Assembly (NCBI GenBank): GCA_019279435.1
Contig: JAAALK010000082.1
Span: 75,488,989-75,552,988, forward strand
From: Zizania palustris
Lineage: Eukaryota; Streptophyta; Magnoliopsida; Poales; Poaceae
DNA: 64,000 nucleotides
Reading direction: 5' to 3'
Each line of letters begins with the position of its first letter. Within the stretch, counting starts at the first letter, position 1. Made by a program: the position numbers and the translations under genes. The notes beneath the pieces are model-generated. The model made no database searches. It was not told where the DNA came from and saw only the letters and a program-made list of their open reading frames with translations. Below, piece after piece: positions 20,120 to 33,381 of this stretch.

Positions 20120-23045
20120 TCACAAAATGCCGTAAGGGTGACAAATACCAAGTTCCCCACACAAGTAGGCAAATCGAGAAGCATCGAGGGGTTTTGTGAA
20201 AATATCGGCTAGCTGGTGTTGGGTATCAACATATTGAAGTTCAATATCACCCTTCTCATTATGATCTCTGAGAAAATGATATCGCACATCAATGTGTTTG
20301 GTTCTGGAGTGCTGAACCGGGTTGTTTGCAATACAAATAGCACTAGTGTTATCACAGAAAAGTAGAACACTCTTATAATCTAACCCGAAATCCCGCAAAG
20401 TGGAAACCATCCAAAAAATCTGAGAGCAACAGCTAGCTGCAGCAACATATTCGGCTTCAGCCGTCGATTGTGCAACACTAGACTGTTTGCGGGAAGACCA
20501 ACAAACCAGAGAAGTACCCAGAAAATGACAAGTACCAGAGGTACTTTTCCTATCAATCCTACACCCAGCAAAATCCACATTGGAATAACCTCAAAGACAC
20601 AAAGAGGAAGACGCCGAATACCAAATGCCAAATTCAAGGGTATGGTTGAGATACCTAAGAATGCCCTTTACCGCTTGGCAGTGCGAAGCTCGTGGTGAAG
20701 CCTGAAAACGAGCACACAGACACACTGCGAAGTGTATGTCCGGCCTCGTAGCAGTCAAGTAGAGGAGGGAGCCGATCATACTTCGGAACTCCTTCTGATC
20801 TATGGCTTCTCCATCTTCGTCAGGATCCAATGCTACAGATGTAGCCATTGGAGTGGCGAGTGGCTTCGCATCACCATGTCGAACTTCTTGAGCAGGTCCT
20901 TGGTGTACTTCGTCTGGTGGAGGAAAGTACCTTGTTTGCTTTGCTTGATTTGGAAACCAAGGAAAAATGTGAGTTCGCCCATCATGGACATCTCGAACTC
21001 CCTACTCATGGCATCTGCAAACTCGGCAACCAAAGCATGAGAAGAGCCACCAAAGATGATATCTTCGCCTATGAAACCATTAAGAAAAGCACTTTTGACA
21101 TCCATTTGATAGAGTTTGAATCCCCGGGATGTCGCAAAGGCAATCAAAATCCTAATGGCCTCAAGACGAGCAACAGGTGCAAAAGTTTCAGTAAAATCAA
21201 TCCCTTCTAATTGAGAATAACCTTGAGCTACAAGTCTAGCCTTGTTTCTAACTATTGTCCCATCCTCCCCTTGTTTGTTTTTCAATATCCATTTTGTTCC
21301 AATGAAATGAACATTTGGTGGAGGATCAACTAAAGTACAGACTTGGTTTCTCTCAAAATTTTCAAGTTCTTCATGCATGGCATTGATCCAACTAGAATCA
21401 GAAAGTGCATGACTAACATATAAGGGCTCGAAAGAAGCAACAAAAGCGGAACCAATGAAATGAGCATGAGAACGTGTTACCTTTTGATCAAGCTCACCAA
21501 TGATCTGCTCGGGAGGATGCATTCTTTGAACATGGTGTGGAGCCTCACGACGGGATGTAGTCTCCCCCTCAACTTGTGCGTTGGAGTGGTCCAAGATGAC
21601 CAATGTCGAGGTAGTTGCTTCGGGACCTTGTGCCAAAGTGGTCGAAGCGGGGTCGGCTTCGGGGGTTGATGTCGAGGGTGGTAGGGGTTCATCCTCGAAA
21701 TCTCTAGGATCTTCTTCTTCGAAGATAGTCTGTTCCATATCGTGTTCATTTGCCTGTTCAAGAGAAGAACTAACAGAGGGGGTTGATTCATCAAAAGTCA
21801 CATCACATGACTCGATGACAGTGTTAGTCTCCAAATTATAAACACGATAAGAATGACCATGTGTAGTGTAACCCAAAAAGATCCCGTTAGAAGAACGCGA
21901 CTCAAATTTATGCAAATTACCATGTTTTAGGATAAAGCAACGACAGCCAAAAACTCGAAGATGAGTAACCTTGGGCTGTCTCCCAAAACGTAGCTCATAA
22001 GATGTCAAGTTCAAAATTGAGCGCAAGAATATTCGGTTTGAGATGTAACATGCAGTGTTCATGGCCTCAGCCCTGAATTTTCTAGGAGTCCTATGCTCAT
22101 CGAGCATCGTCCTAGCCATCTCAACCAAAGTGCGGTTCTCCTCTCAACGACACCGTTCTGTTGAGGAACCCACGGAGCAGAGAATTGATGTTCTATGCCA
22201 TGCTCCATGCAAAAGTCAACAAAGAGACTGTTCTTGAACTCAGTGCCATTATCACTTCGAATGAATTTCATTGCACCAGGGAGTTCAGTGAAAAGTCTCA
22301 AAGCCAAGCTCCGAAAGTGTGAGAACACTTCATCCTTGCTGGCAAGAAAGAAGACCCAAGAGTAGCGAGAGAAATCGTCGACAATAACTAGCACATACCA
22401 CTTGCCGCCTAAAGAACTAACCCGAGAAGGACCTACAATGTCCATGTGGAGAAGTTCACCGGGTTGTTCAGTCATCACAGTGGTGACTGGCGAGTGCGAA
22501 GCGGCAATTATTTTTCCATGTCGACAAGGAGTGCAAACTAAATTCTTCTCAAACTTGAGTTTGGGCAATCCTCGGATTAGACCTAGGTCACTCAAACGAG
22601 CGAGCAACTCAAAGCTCATATGCCCTAGTCTCCTATGCCACTTCCAAAGCTCAGAAGTATAATGTGCAACAAGACAATGAGAAGAACTAGATGACTCAGA
22701 AAAATCAGCTCCAAAAACTCTCCCAACTCTAAAGATCTTACAAACCACAACGCCATCAGAATTGAGTACTTGCGAAGTATCGCGATGGAATCACACTTCG
22801 AAGCCCTCATCAAGCAATTGAGATACAGAAAGCAAATTGTATCCCAAATTCTCAACCAAAGCAACATCTTTGAGAGTGAAATTCGAGTTAATTCTTACCA
22901 CACCTTTACCTTTCACTCTACTCCTTCGATTGTTCCCGAAGGTGATATGTTCCCTTTGCTTGGTTGTGGTGAGGCTGGAGAACCATGCTGCATCTCCGGT
23001 CATATGGCGCGAACAACCGGAGTTCATGATCCACGTGCCCTCCAA
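20120..23045 (-). pseudogene. pol: S2 copia pol, inactivated
   Basis: Protease begins near 23045 but reads MNSG where S1 reads MDSG, so the catalytic Asp is Asn. Integrase (22748-22059) keeps the zinc finger and DDE region. RT runs in 22128-20833, but about 80 residues are missing between AFLNG and DIIFGG near 21070. The loss takes out most of the YVDD motif and the preceding YGLKQAPR region. A frameshift near 20860 and another break near 20585 separate the RNase H part (20578-20120, with RKSTSGTC and STAEAEYVAA). A further frame change at 22130-22060 separates integrase from RT. The product cannot work; the family call is secure. Confidence 0.93.
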
Positions 23046-23252
23046 GCCTTGATCTGTCGCCTACACATGATAAGAAAATCTCGATCGCTCAGTGCTGGGT
23101 TGAGTGAAAATATGACGAGACATCCAGCACTGAGTGATACGAGTAGTAGGCACAATAAAAATAGACTGTCTATGCACAGGATAATCAGAATAATGCAAAG
23201 TGCGAGGTCTACCTACATGCTGTGATCCAACAACATGACGAGGTCTCCTACT

Positions 23253-25518
23253 CTAATGAGGTACAAAGCTACTCGCCCGGGGTCTACCACCATATAGAAC
23301 ATGGTGAACACCTCGAGGAGCAAAACCTCTCCGAGAAGCACGAGGAGCCTCGAAAACAGGATGAGAGTAAAACTCAGACTCATGCATACCAAAAGATGGG
23401 TAATGCATGTTCTGGAACCTCATATCCTGAGAGCGTCGCTCATCCTTGATGCGACGAAAACAGAACCCAACCAGATGACCCACCTGCTGACAATAGGAAC
23501 AATGAAAAATTCTCCTAGGGGCACTCTCATGGTCATAGGAGCAACTCTCACAGGCTCCTTGGGCTTCTGCTGAGTGGTTTTCTTGGGAGGAACTCTTTTT
23601 GTGGGAGGAGTGGTTTTCTTTGGAGTTCGGGTAGGCTTTTTGGCTGAAGGAGTGTCTAACAGAGCTCTCTCTTTCTCTAGGGTAGTGGGTGAGGTAAAAA
23701 TAGTTTTGTTTTCACTATCTGAAGGAATCCTCTCAAAACCCAAACATAGAGCTAACCCTGCTCTGTCAGCACACATCTTGGTCTTGGCCAAGAGCAAATC
23801 CATCCTACCCTTTCCCTCAGTGCATTTGTTAACCACAGAAAGAAGGTACTCATTCTCAGTCATAAGGTTTTCAGCTCGCTCTCTAACAGTGCATAGCTGG
23901 TCCTTAAGGGTTATGCAAGTGTCACACACAGGCTGCACATCCTTAGAACTACCGGCCCTCTCTAATCTAGCCTCTAAATCATGAACATGCTTATCACATA
24001 AATCAATGCTCTCACGTAATAAAGGGCAGTTCATACATTCAGTTATATCGTGACTAGAATCCACCATCAAAAGCTGCTTCTGTGCAGTATCAAGCTCAGA
24101 AAGAGTTTGAGCATGCACAGAACGCAACTGAGCAAGCTCACCCATGACAACAGTACAAGATTCACATTCAACATCATTAACCCTAGACTTAAGCATGGCA
24201 TAATCAGTAGAAACAGTTTCTAGCCTAAGTCTAAGGTCTTTTCTATCTCTAGCGGCTTGCACAAGTAACCTATCCTGACCAAGAACTACTTCATTCAGTT
24301 CATCTAGTTTAATTGAAAGCTGGTCATAGGATAGTGGTACCTCAGATGAGTCAAGCTCATCGCCGCTGTGATCGCTGTCGGCCATGAAGCAAAGGCCGGT
24401 GAAATCTCGTCCCTTCCTGTCCTTCTTCTCCTCCTTCCTTGGGGACTCCTCCTCCTCAGAGCTCGACTCCTCAGTTGAGGAAGTGTCGATGTCACTGAGA
24501 GCAGCAACAAATTCTTTGGAAGCGGCTTTGGCTACTCTCTTAGCCACCTTGCCGTGCTTGCCCTTCACAAAGGGTTTTCTCTCCTTTTTGTGGTATTTGG
24601 GGCGCTCACTCTCTTCTCTTTTCTTGAGTTTTGGGCAATTGGCCTTGATGTGAGAAGTGTCGCCACACTCAAAACAACCACTAAAACCACTTCTCCTTTG
24701 ATCCCATCTCTCATGGTGAAAACGAGTGAACCTTCTGGCAATGAGAGCAAGCTCATCATCATCCAGAGTATCCACCTGCTCCTTAGTGACGGAGACCAAG
24801 GAGGACAAAGCAAAACCATCTGCAAGAACACAAGTGCCAAATGTGCTTTGTTCTGTAGTGGTGCCACGGCTAGTGCTAGAAACCAATGCCAATGGTTGTG
24901 GCAAAGAGTTTCTGTGCACTGCAAGAGATGCCTTGGCAATCTCTGTGGACTTCAGCTTGCTGAAGAGCTCATCACAGGTCAATGTGTCATAACCTACGGA
25001 CTCCTCAATGCTTGATATCTTCACTTCCCATATGCTACGATCAAGAGCATAGAGAAACTTGATAGCCCTATCATGATCATTGTAAGCAAGCGTCCCGTTG
25101 GACCGCAAGTTACTCACTATCGCTTCAAAACGAGAAAACATGGCATCTATAGATTCACCAGGTGCCTGCACAAACAGTTGATACTGTTGATTGTATGTGC
25201 TTTGGCGCCTGGCCTTAATCTGTGTAGAGCCCTCATGAAAGAGAGTGAGAGTGGTCCAAATTTCCCTACCTGTCCTAAGGTGCTGCACCCTATCAAACTC
25301 ACTCCGGCTTAAACCAATGAACAATATATTTCTTGCCTTGGAGTTGGCATTATACTGATCCTTTTCTGTTTGAGAGGTGCGAGTTTCAGGATGGAGTATT
25401 GTGAGTCCACAATCTCCCAAATTGCATTTCCTTGGCTTAGCAAGTAAGCCTCCATGTGCACCTTCCAGTATGCAAAATCAGTCCCATCGAACAGAGGAAT
25501 TTTACTAACTCTGTCCAT
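23253..25518 (-). pseudogene. gag: S2 gag, frameshifted
   Basis: The ATG at 25518 starts FDGTDFAYWKVHMEAYL, followed by a frameshift near 25395 into a 666-codon frame (25420-23420). That frame carries the rest of the gag domain, the knuckle CFECGDTSHIKANC, an acidic Ser-rich stretch and a long coiled-coil region. A second frame change near 23480 puts the second knuckle (CSYCQQVGHLVGFC) in the frame 23483-23253. The layout matches S1 gag, so two knuckles flanking a coiled coil look ancestral to these elements. Confidence 0.9.
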
Positions 25519-25568
25519 GTCACCAACAGATCACAAAACCGGTTAAGGTCAACTGGTGATCTTAACCT

Positions 25569-25580
25569 GCTCTGATACTA
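25569..25580 (-). other. S2 primer-binding site
   Basis: The minus strand reads TAGTATCAGAGC, one base different from the tRNA-Met consensus TGGTATCAGAGC, two bases from the LTR. Confidence 0.85.
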
Positions 25581-25582
25581 AT

Positions 25583-27533
25583 TGTTGGACCGGAAACGGC
25601 GACTAGAGGGGGGGGGGTGAATGGGAGCTCTTCAAATTTCAGACTAAAAATAGCCTTCTGTTTTAATACTGTCTTCTGCGGATCAGGCTTCGAACACACC
25701 CATCGAAGTTCCAGTTCAGAGGTATTTTACAGCTCCGAAAATAGGTTGAGCAAGGAGCAAACGTTCGAAGCCAAGAAGAATTCGCTCCACCCACAACCTC
25801 AAAAAATCAGCTCTGCTAAGTCAGTGCAAGCTCCGTACACATGGTGCTCTGAGCAGGCTTCACACTTCACCCTTCGCAAGAGCAGACTTCCCTCTGAGGA
25901 CTTCGATCAACTCTGCTAAGGCAGTGCAGGCTCCGCACACAAGGTGCCTTCGAGCAGGCTTCGCACTACACCCTTCGCAAGAGCAGACTTCCCTCTGCGG
26001 GCTTCGACCAAATAATCAGCGACATCAACTGGTGTTGGGCTTCGTACTTCCAAGGACTAAACGCACACTAAACAGACTTCGCTGAGGACTTCGACAAGGG
26101 AAGAAAAACGGGCTTCAATCTAAGTCAAACAGTGCTTCGCTAGTAATCAGAGAGGTCTAGCCTCCAGGTTACATAGAGCGAACAAACACTGAAACACACA
26201 CTTCGCTCGAACAGGCTTCTCACACACCTCTCTAGAAAAGCTCACAAGAAAATGGAGTACAGAGAAACCGAAGCATGCAGAGATGTATGCATACAAGCTC
26301 AAGCAGTAAATGAACACAGAGTCAAAGGTTCAATGCTTGAACAGGGAACACAAAATGAACTCACAGGATGAATACAGAGAGTGTGGTGGCTAACACATCA
26401 GTTCTACAATGAATGCTCAAAGTGTTGATGTGACCTAGCCAGCCTCCACTATTTATAGGCACTATTCAGCCCTGTGAATAGACTACTTTACCCCTAGGGT
26501 TTACACTGTTTTTGTCTCATCAGAATAGGGGGGTACAACTGGTAGTCTACTTTATTTGGAGGCTTCTTCTGTCAGCTTCGCAGAGGGGACAACACCAGCT
26601 TTTGTAGAGCAGACGCTGTCAGCCTTTGCAGTTTTGGACCCTTCTGAAGCCCCACTTCACACGCGAGGGGTGCGGTAGCTTCAGTGAGAAGCCTTGAGTC
26701 TGACGGCCTTCGCTTCACCGAAGTCAGCCTTCGATATAATGACGGTTCTGAGCCGAAGCCGTCAAAGCCCTTGGGCCTTCGCACCAACACCTTCGGAGTG
26801 GACCACCACGGCTTCACAGCTTCTCCCAGCTCGAACTTTGTCAGTCCGTGTACTGAAGTCATGCATGGCCGAAGTATCTCAAGTCATCCTCACTCCAGAG
26901 CCAGCCTCGCTCCGGAGCCTACTTCACTCTGGAGCCAGCCTCGCTTCGAAGCCTGCTACACTCCGAAGAAGCCAGCTTCGCTCCGAAGCCTGCTTCACTC
27001 CGAAGCCCGCTTCACTCCGAAGCCCCACCTTTGGAGTCACACTCCGCACTTACTGCCTTCTCCTGGCCCGACCTCGACCCCTTCGCAGCCTCCGTGATGG
27101 AGCTCCCTGCTCCCCTGGCATCAACCCTCCAGCTTGACCTAGGTTCACTTGCTACGAGCCGTTCGTTGCCTCCGAGGTCCCCTGCGCACCACAGACAAAC
27201 AGACAAGTGTATCCAATACTCCGGAGACCTCTCCGGGTAAGCAACCTCCGATACACACTCTGGTGTACCGCCCAAAATACCGAACCCTTCGGTATAGCCA
27301 AGTCATTGTGTACTGTCGGACCTCTCCGACAGGCACACTCCACTGCAACAGCTGCAGCCAACAGACCCACCGAACCCTTCGGTGAAACAGCCTCCGAACA
27401 CCTTCGGAGAACCAGCCTCCGAACACCTTCGGAGAACCAGCCTCCGAACCCCTTCGGAGGGACCCCTTCGAATTAGAGGGTAAAATCTGTCAATCACTCA
27501 TCACAGACTCCGAAACCAACCCTTGGTTTCTCA
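25583..27533 (-). repeat. S2 5' LTR (1,951 bp, internally deleted)
   Basis: It is collinear with the left LTR except for a ~308-bp gap at 27034, where CTTTGGAGT joins CACACTCCG. The TATA box is at 26450-26457. A run of ten G at 25608-25617 is longer than in the left copy. It ends before the target copy TAATT. Confidence 0.9.
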
Positions 27534-30271
27534 TAATTCAATCACAAGAGAGATTCAAACAATTCTGAAATTTATCGGACGATGAATAGTAAAGGTAAAA
27601 TCACAACACACATTTGATGAATGTTGGTTTAATTTGCAAGTTTCAATTTCAGTTTCACTTTAGTTCAGCACAACCCAAATCCGAGCATGAAGAGCAACAT
27701 GGAACCGAACCTTTATAGCTCTGATCATACACAATCAAAGTTCTTTGAAACAAATTCTAAAACAGCACTATTCCTTATCCGAAAACACACTAGAAAGATT
27801 GAAACAGTCTGAGAATTCTCTTCAAAATGCACTCATGCAAAACATTTGAATAATCTGAACAGATTCAGAAATGATCCTAGTAATGTAGTTTTCAGATTGT
27901 ATTTCCAAAACAAGAAATCAGCACATATATAAGAATTTGATTCAAGAACAGAACTGATATCTAATCTGACATTAACTGGGTACAGGATTGATCACAATGC
28001 AAGTAAATCAATAAATTGAAGGATCTGAAGATTATACTCAATTGCAACTCCTGTAGCATATCTGAACCTGAAGTAATTTTCTGATTGACAACAGTATTGA
28101 ATTAATTCAGATCTGATTTGAATAGATTTAAATCAGAGAAACATCCATCCAATGAGATTAACTTTCAAACTCAGAAATAACCAGTACTCACTGAATAGCA
28201 TTCAAAATTTGAGTCCAAAATTATACCTCAATTTCAGTCAAGTTCTGATTTCAGTACTCAATAAACAGAACTTGAATTAGTTCACTTTGCTTGAATAATA
28301 AATGCTGAAAACATGAATTCAGTTTATCAAACAGACTAGAGCCCAGATTTAAACAAACCTCATCACATCACATGAGAACTCAATTCATAATGTTTCATAC
28401 ATCCAAACATTAGATCAATTCTGAACCAGAGAAGAAACTGTATGACAGAATCAGAAATAAGATGATTAAACTGAATCAAATGAGTTTGATCAACCACTTG
28501 AAGTGATCTCAAAACAACAATCTAAAAACCACTTCAGATTGACTGTTATCAACACATGTTCACTTTACTGCATCCTTATGTTCTAAATTCAAGCACATAG
28601 AAACGAATTCAAGAGGATCAGAGATTAATCACCAATTAAAACTGTACCTACTCTCAAACTTGAACAAATTCAATCATCAAGACTTTTCTGAATACTCATC
28701 AATCAAAAACCAGAGTTAATCAAACAAACTATCATCTCAGATCATCAAGAGACTATAGAAAATTAGATGAGAATCTTACCGGACTGATTGCAGATGGAGA
28801 CAAACTTCTGGATGATGAACATTTCTTGCTGAGAGCCCTGTAGTGAATTCCGGCAAAACAGTAGCTACTGTTGATCGTCATGCCATCGCTAGCTTCAGGA
28901 GAAAAACAGCCGGAGAACAAACGGATGAACAAGCTTTTTCCTTCGCTAGCTTCTGGAGAGAATAACTAGCCGGTGAATAAATATGGCAAACTCAGCAGCG
29001 ATTTGCAAAGCTCCTCACGGCAACTCTGTAGCACGATCGGCAAAAACAGCAGTGCTGTTCCAAATCATTCGCTCAAGCAAACATCTCGGATGAACACATG
29101 TGGCTAGAGAAAGCAAAAACAAATTTGATAGCACTCAAAAGAAAGTTCTGGAATCCCTTGTTCCAAATCATGTGCACACAGGACACAGCAAAACACTCTC
29201 GTATGATCAAAACATTGCAAGAGGAAAAATCACAGAAGCAAAGTTTGATTTGATTTCTTGGAAAATTTTGGACAGCCCGAGGAGCATGTAGCAGAACCGG
29301 CAAAAAACTGCACACTGTTCCGGATCAAATGCACATCGCTGGAGAGAAAAAATGCTCTACAGAAACACCAGGAATCTTATCGCTGGAATGAAAAAAAAAA
29401 CAGAGCACTATTCATCGTAATGCCCATTGCAGGAAGAAGACTTTCGGTGGTTCAAACATTGCAAGAGCTAAAATCCAAATTGCTTTCTATATTTCATGGA
29501 ATGTCCTGTTCGGCCAGCAGGGATATTTATCCCCAACGACTCCAAGCTTCTAAAAGGCCATTTTACAACCAGCCCCCCTAGAAAGACCCAAAATATAAAA
29601 CTGAAAATTACAACTAGAAAATACCCTATTTTAATCTAGAAAATTACAAATGACTCCTCTTTAGAATATTTTCAGAATATGTATACTCCAAAAATACTCT
29701 AAAAAGTACACACAATGACACTAAAAATTTAAACTAACACTTTGACACTATTTTATTGAAATAGAAAAAAGGTAAACGTTTCGATGGTTTTCAGCAAAAA
29801 CGGACAAAGCCTTTTTATCTCCTCGACTCGTGACACCGCTTCGCGACTCCGAGCGCCAGCAAGCCACTTCCGCGCTCGATCCCCTCGAGTCGCGTGAATG
29901 CTTGTCCTGGCCTCCCTCTCGCGAACACGGTCGACACGCTATCGCAGTCGGCCGTCCGTCTAAGTCTCGGTCCATCTCTTCGTGCACTCTTGAGATCTTC
30001 TCCAACTTCGCCCGACCTCCCTGATCCTCGGCATCAAGCTCCCCGCTCAACCCTCGATCATCCTCCGTCGACAGTGAGTCAGCATCTCCACCCTACACAA
30101 ACAAGACAAGCCATAACAAGAACGCGACGCACTGCCAAAACCCTCGGCAGCCACACCTTAATTCCACATCGAAACCCTCGATGCACTCCACATACTCTCA
30201 ACCACTCTCGCTCAAACACTCATCATTGTCAATCACTCATCATCTAGACCGAAACCACCCTTGGTTTCTCA
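27534..30271 (-). repeat. S3 LTR, part 2 (shared by two tandem elements)
   Basis: It resumes at the TAATT target copy and ends TTGGTTTCTCA at 30271, the same end as the S2 LTR. Together with 16474-16731 it makes a ~3.0-kb LTR. A minus-strand TATA-like ATAAATAT lies near 29523. No coding sequence is visible in these 2.7 kb. The far side (30272 on) is polypurine tract and 3' internal sequence, not flanking DNA. Confidence 0.75.
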
Positions 30272-31250
30272 ATCTCCCCCTTGATGAGTGCATTAACAAC
30301 CCCAGAGCAAAGACATGATGAGATAGCAAGTTACACGCACAAGTGGCCATCAAAACTCACAAAAGAGCAAAACATGTCACTTGGTAAAAGATCTCGCTTG
30401 GGCAAAAGCCTTATGCAAGGCAAAGCAAAAGCAAAACAAAAGCATCCAAAGTGCATCGCATCAAAATCATCAAAAGCGCATCGCATCAAAATCATCAAAA
30501 GCGCATCGCCTCAAAACATCAAAAGCTCATCGCATCAAAAGCATTTCAACATGAAAGCATTTAAAATATGCAAGCCAACTCCCCCTTAACCAAGTAGTCC
30601 AACTATGCAAGCCAAAGCATAATGTAGATTATTTCCCCCCTTTGACAATGCAGGCATCAAGGAGATAAAAAGATGCAAAGAGGATAATAGATGGTAGAGC
30701 AGAGATGTGAGTTTCTGAGACATGAGTAACTGCAATTACAGTACCAACAAGTTTTCACCTTGAATATCATCTTAAAGTACTGAAAGACATCCTCATATGT
30801 ATACCATCTAAACAAAAAGGCATGAGCGAACATTTCCAGGTTTTAGCAAATAAAAGCATCTCCGTTGAGACTAGTATACTAAACATGTCAAGGCATGAGA
30901 TGCAAAAACTAAGCAAGCACACACTAGATAAGCATATCCCACTCCAAGGTGCTTCAGCAAACATGATATGCAATGAATTTCAATTTTCAATTTTTTTCAT
31001 TTTTGTGCCAGGAGTTATTTGCATGTCAACCTTATGCTAACCAACCATGCCAAGCCTAGGTTGAAACCATCAGAAGCTTAAAGCAATGGTCTTGGTATAC
31101 ACTCAATGTCCTGGTTCATACCAAAGTGCTATGGTAAGCTATCTAGAACAAAGTAGTGCGACAAAGCAAACCCACCTAGATCATTTCAAAATTCAGCACA
31201 CAAAAGCATGAATATCATTCATTTCCATTTTCATTTTCATTCAAATAGTA
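30272..31250 (-). mobile_element. S3 tandem copy, 3' internal fragment
   Basis: It starts with polypurine tract AAGGGGGAGAT (minus strand) as in S1. More tracts lie near 30580 and 30635, and the conserved noncoding block is at 31005-31182. It therefore belongs to a copia element lying to the right of the LTR, with that LTR as its 3' LTR. A short GCATCGCATCAAAATCATC-type repeat occurs near 30450-30530. The copy stops at about 31215-31250, where gypsy pol begins. Its pol and 5' LTR are absent. Confidence 0.7.
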
Positions 31251-33180
31251 TAAGTCTTCGCTGAGCAGTACGTATTTTGTTGCTTGATACCTGAGTTTTC
31301 TTGGTGCCGACATCGAAGAAATCTTCAAATAGTTGATTATATCATGCCTCCAATCATCGGCTTCTATTTCGGCAATTTCCACTTCAATCGACCTAGCCAT
31401 CGACTTGTATCCCGACACCGTTTGGGCCAAATCATCTGCTTGTGAGTTTTGCTATATTGGGATATGAGTAAAAACCACTCTTCGAAAACTCATCATTATG
31501 GCTTGGTACCGATCATGGTATTCTCTTAGTACATCATCCTTGCATTCATATTCCTCTGACAATTGTCTCATAATCAGCAGAGTCCCCGAGAATTTCCACT
31601 ATATCGGCCCCTACTTCTTCCAATAACTACAATCCTTTCAGCACTGCTTCATATTTGGCCTCATTGTTCGTGGAGAATGGCTTGATGGTGTAGGAAAACT
31701 CAAATGATGCCCCCAAGGAGAGACGATCACCAGGTCGATACCACATCCGTGCCGACATACCGACCCATCAAAGAACAACGTCCATGGTGCTGGCTCCACA
31801 TGGATTGCCGCCTTGTCCCTGTGCTAAACTATGAAATCAGCTATCGCTTGACCTTTTATTGCTTTAGCCAATTCATATCTGATATCAAATTCGGTTAGAG
31901 AGAGGATCCATTTTCTGATATGTCAATTCAACACTGGGGCCGATAGCATATACTTGATGACATCAGCATTGCATACTATGGTGCATTCCGTCGAAAGCAG
32001 ATAATGCCTCAACTTAGTGCATGTGAAGTACAAGCATAGATAGAGCTTCTCCACCGTGGGGCACCAGATCTCAGTATCTAGAAGCCTCCTGCTGAGATAG
32101 AAAATAACTCTCTCCTTCTTGTCGACTTCCTAAATCAGAACTATGCCGATGACTTTATCATCCGTCGATAAATATAATTTGAATGGAGCCCCTTTTGTGG
32201 TGGCATCAGTACTAGTTGCGAATTCCTGGTCGAGCTTCAACTTTAGTAATGGGGTGAACGACTCTATTCTCTTCGAGAGGTTCACTATGAACCTTCTGAG
32301 GAAATTTATCTTCCCGATCAATGACTGCAATTTAGTTAGATCGAAAAGGGGTTGAGTGTTCTTTATGGCCTTGATACTGCGCTGGATAATCTCGATCCCT
32401 CTTTTGTGCACAATAAAACCCAGGAACATCCCCGCCGATACACCAAAGGCACATTTTTCGGGATTCATCTTCAATCTGTATTTCCGAGCCCTCTCTAGAA
32501 CTTGTCATAGATCATCCACATGGTCTTGAATGTTGCTTGATTTCACCACAACGTCATCAATGCATATCTCTACCAACATGCTGATTAGGTCATGAAAAAT
32601 ATAATTCATGGCTCTCTGGTAAGTCGCTCTTGCGTTCTTCAAGTCGAAGGTCATCACTACCCACTCATATAACCCGATGACTCCTATGCACCGAAAAGCC
32701 ATTTTATGAATATCTTCGTCATCCATGAAAATCTGATTATAGCATGCATTCCCATCCATGAAGCTAATGATCTTGTGTCCTAATGCGGCATGTACCGACA
32801 AATATGCGATCGACATTGGTACTCATCTTTTGGGGTCGCCTTATTCAGATCTCTGAAATCAACACAAATTATGAGCTTCCCACTTTTCTTCCACACTAGT
32901 ACTATATTCAATACCCATTCTGCATATCGACACGGTCTTATGAATCTAGGTATATTTCCTCCTTAAATCACTGAGGTGACTGCTTGAATGGCCAATATCC
33001 CTGTTTTATTGGTAGCCAATGTTCTACAATCGATTGGCTTAAGCCTGACATCTCATGATACTCCGATGCAAAACAATCCCAATATTCCTGTAGCAATGTG
33101 ATTAGTTCACTCTTTATCTCATCGGGAAGTTGAGCGCTTACGAAGGTTGGCCTCGGCATGTCACTGAGTCCAATGTCTCC
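31215..33180 (-). pseudogene. pol: Element F: degenerate gypsy (Tat-like) pol fragment
   Basis: Minus-strand pieces in order: pre-RT segment (33159-32968), RT palm (32816-32505, with FMDGNACYNQIFM and IDDVVVKS, i.e. the YVDD region), RT thumb and first RNase H (32474-32130, PEKCAFGV and LGFIVHKRGIE), decayed RNase H (32100-31450), and a linker before integrase (31430-31250, YVLLSEDLYY). Several stops and frameshifts separate them. Gag and protease are missing between the LTR and the RT region. Integrase and the 3' LTR are lost at the junction with copia sequence. Confidence 0.85.
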
Positions 33181-33381
33181 TTCTTGATGTTCATCGGCTG
33201 CGGAGAAACTCTGGCCGAGTTTACCCTCTATTAAGTTGATGTCATCTTCATAGAGTGAACTCTGGCTATTTACGAAGGATTGGTCTAACCCTGCAATTTG
33301 TTACTCCAATGATGTTACTTTTTTGAGTCTTGTCTGATCGACGGATGAAGTCTGGGGTCCCATCGGGCGTGTCAAAAAGCG

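Larger units (their letters stand above)
16732..27533 (-). mobile_element. S2: defective Sirevirus-type Ty1/copia element (10.8 kb)
   Basis: LTRs are at 16732-18990 and 25583-27533, with target duplication TAATT (16727-16731 and 27534-27538). Primer site, gag and pol lie in the usual order on the minus strand. Gag has a frameshift, pol has lost the protease aspartate and the RT active site, and the two LTRs differ by a ~308-bp deletion. It is older than S1. It inserted into the S3 LTR. Confidence 0.92.
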
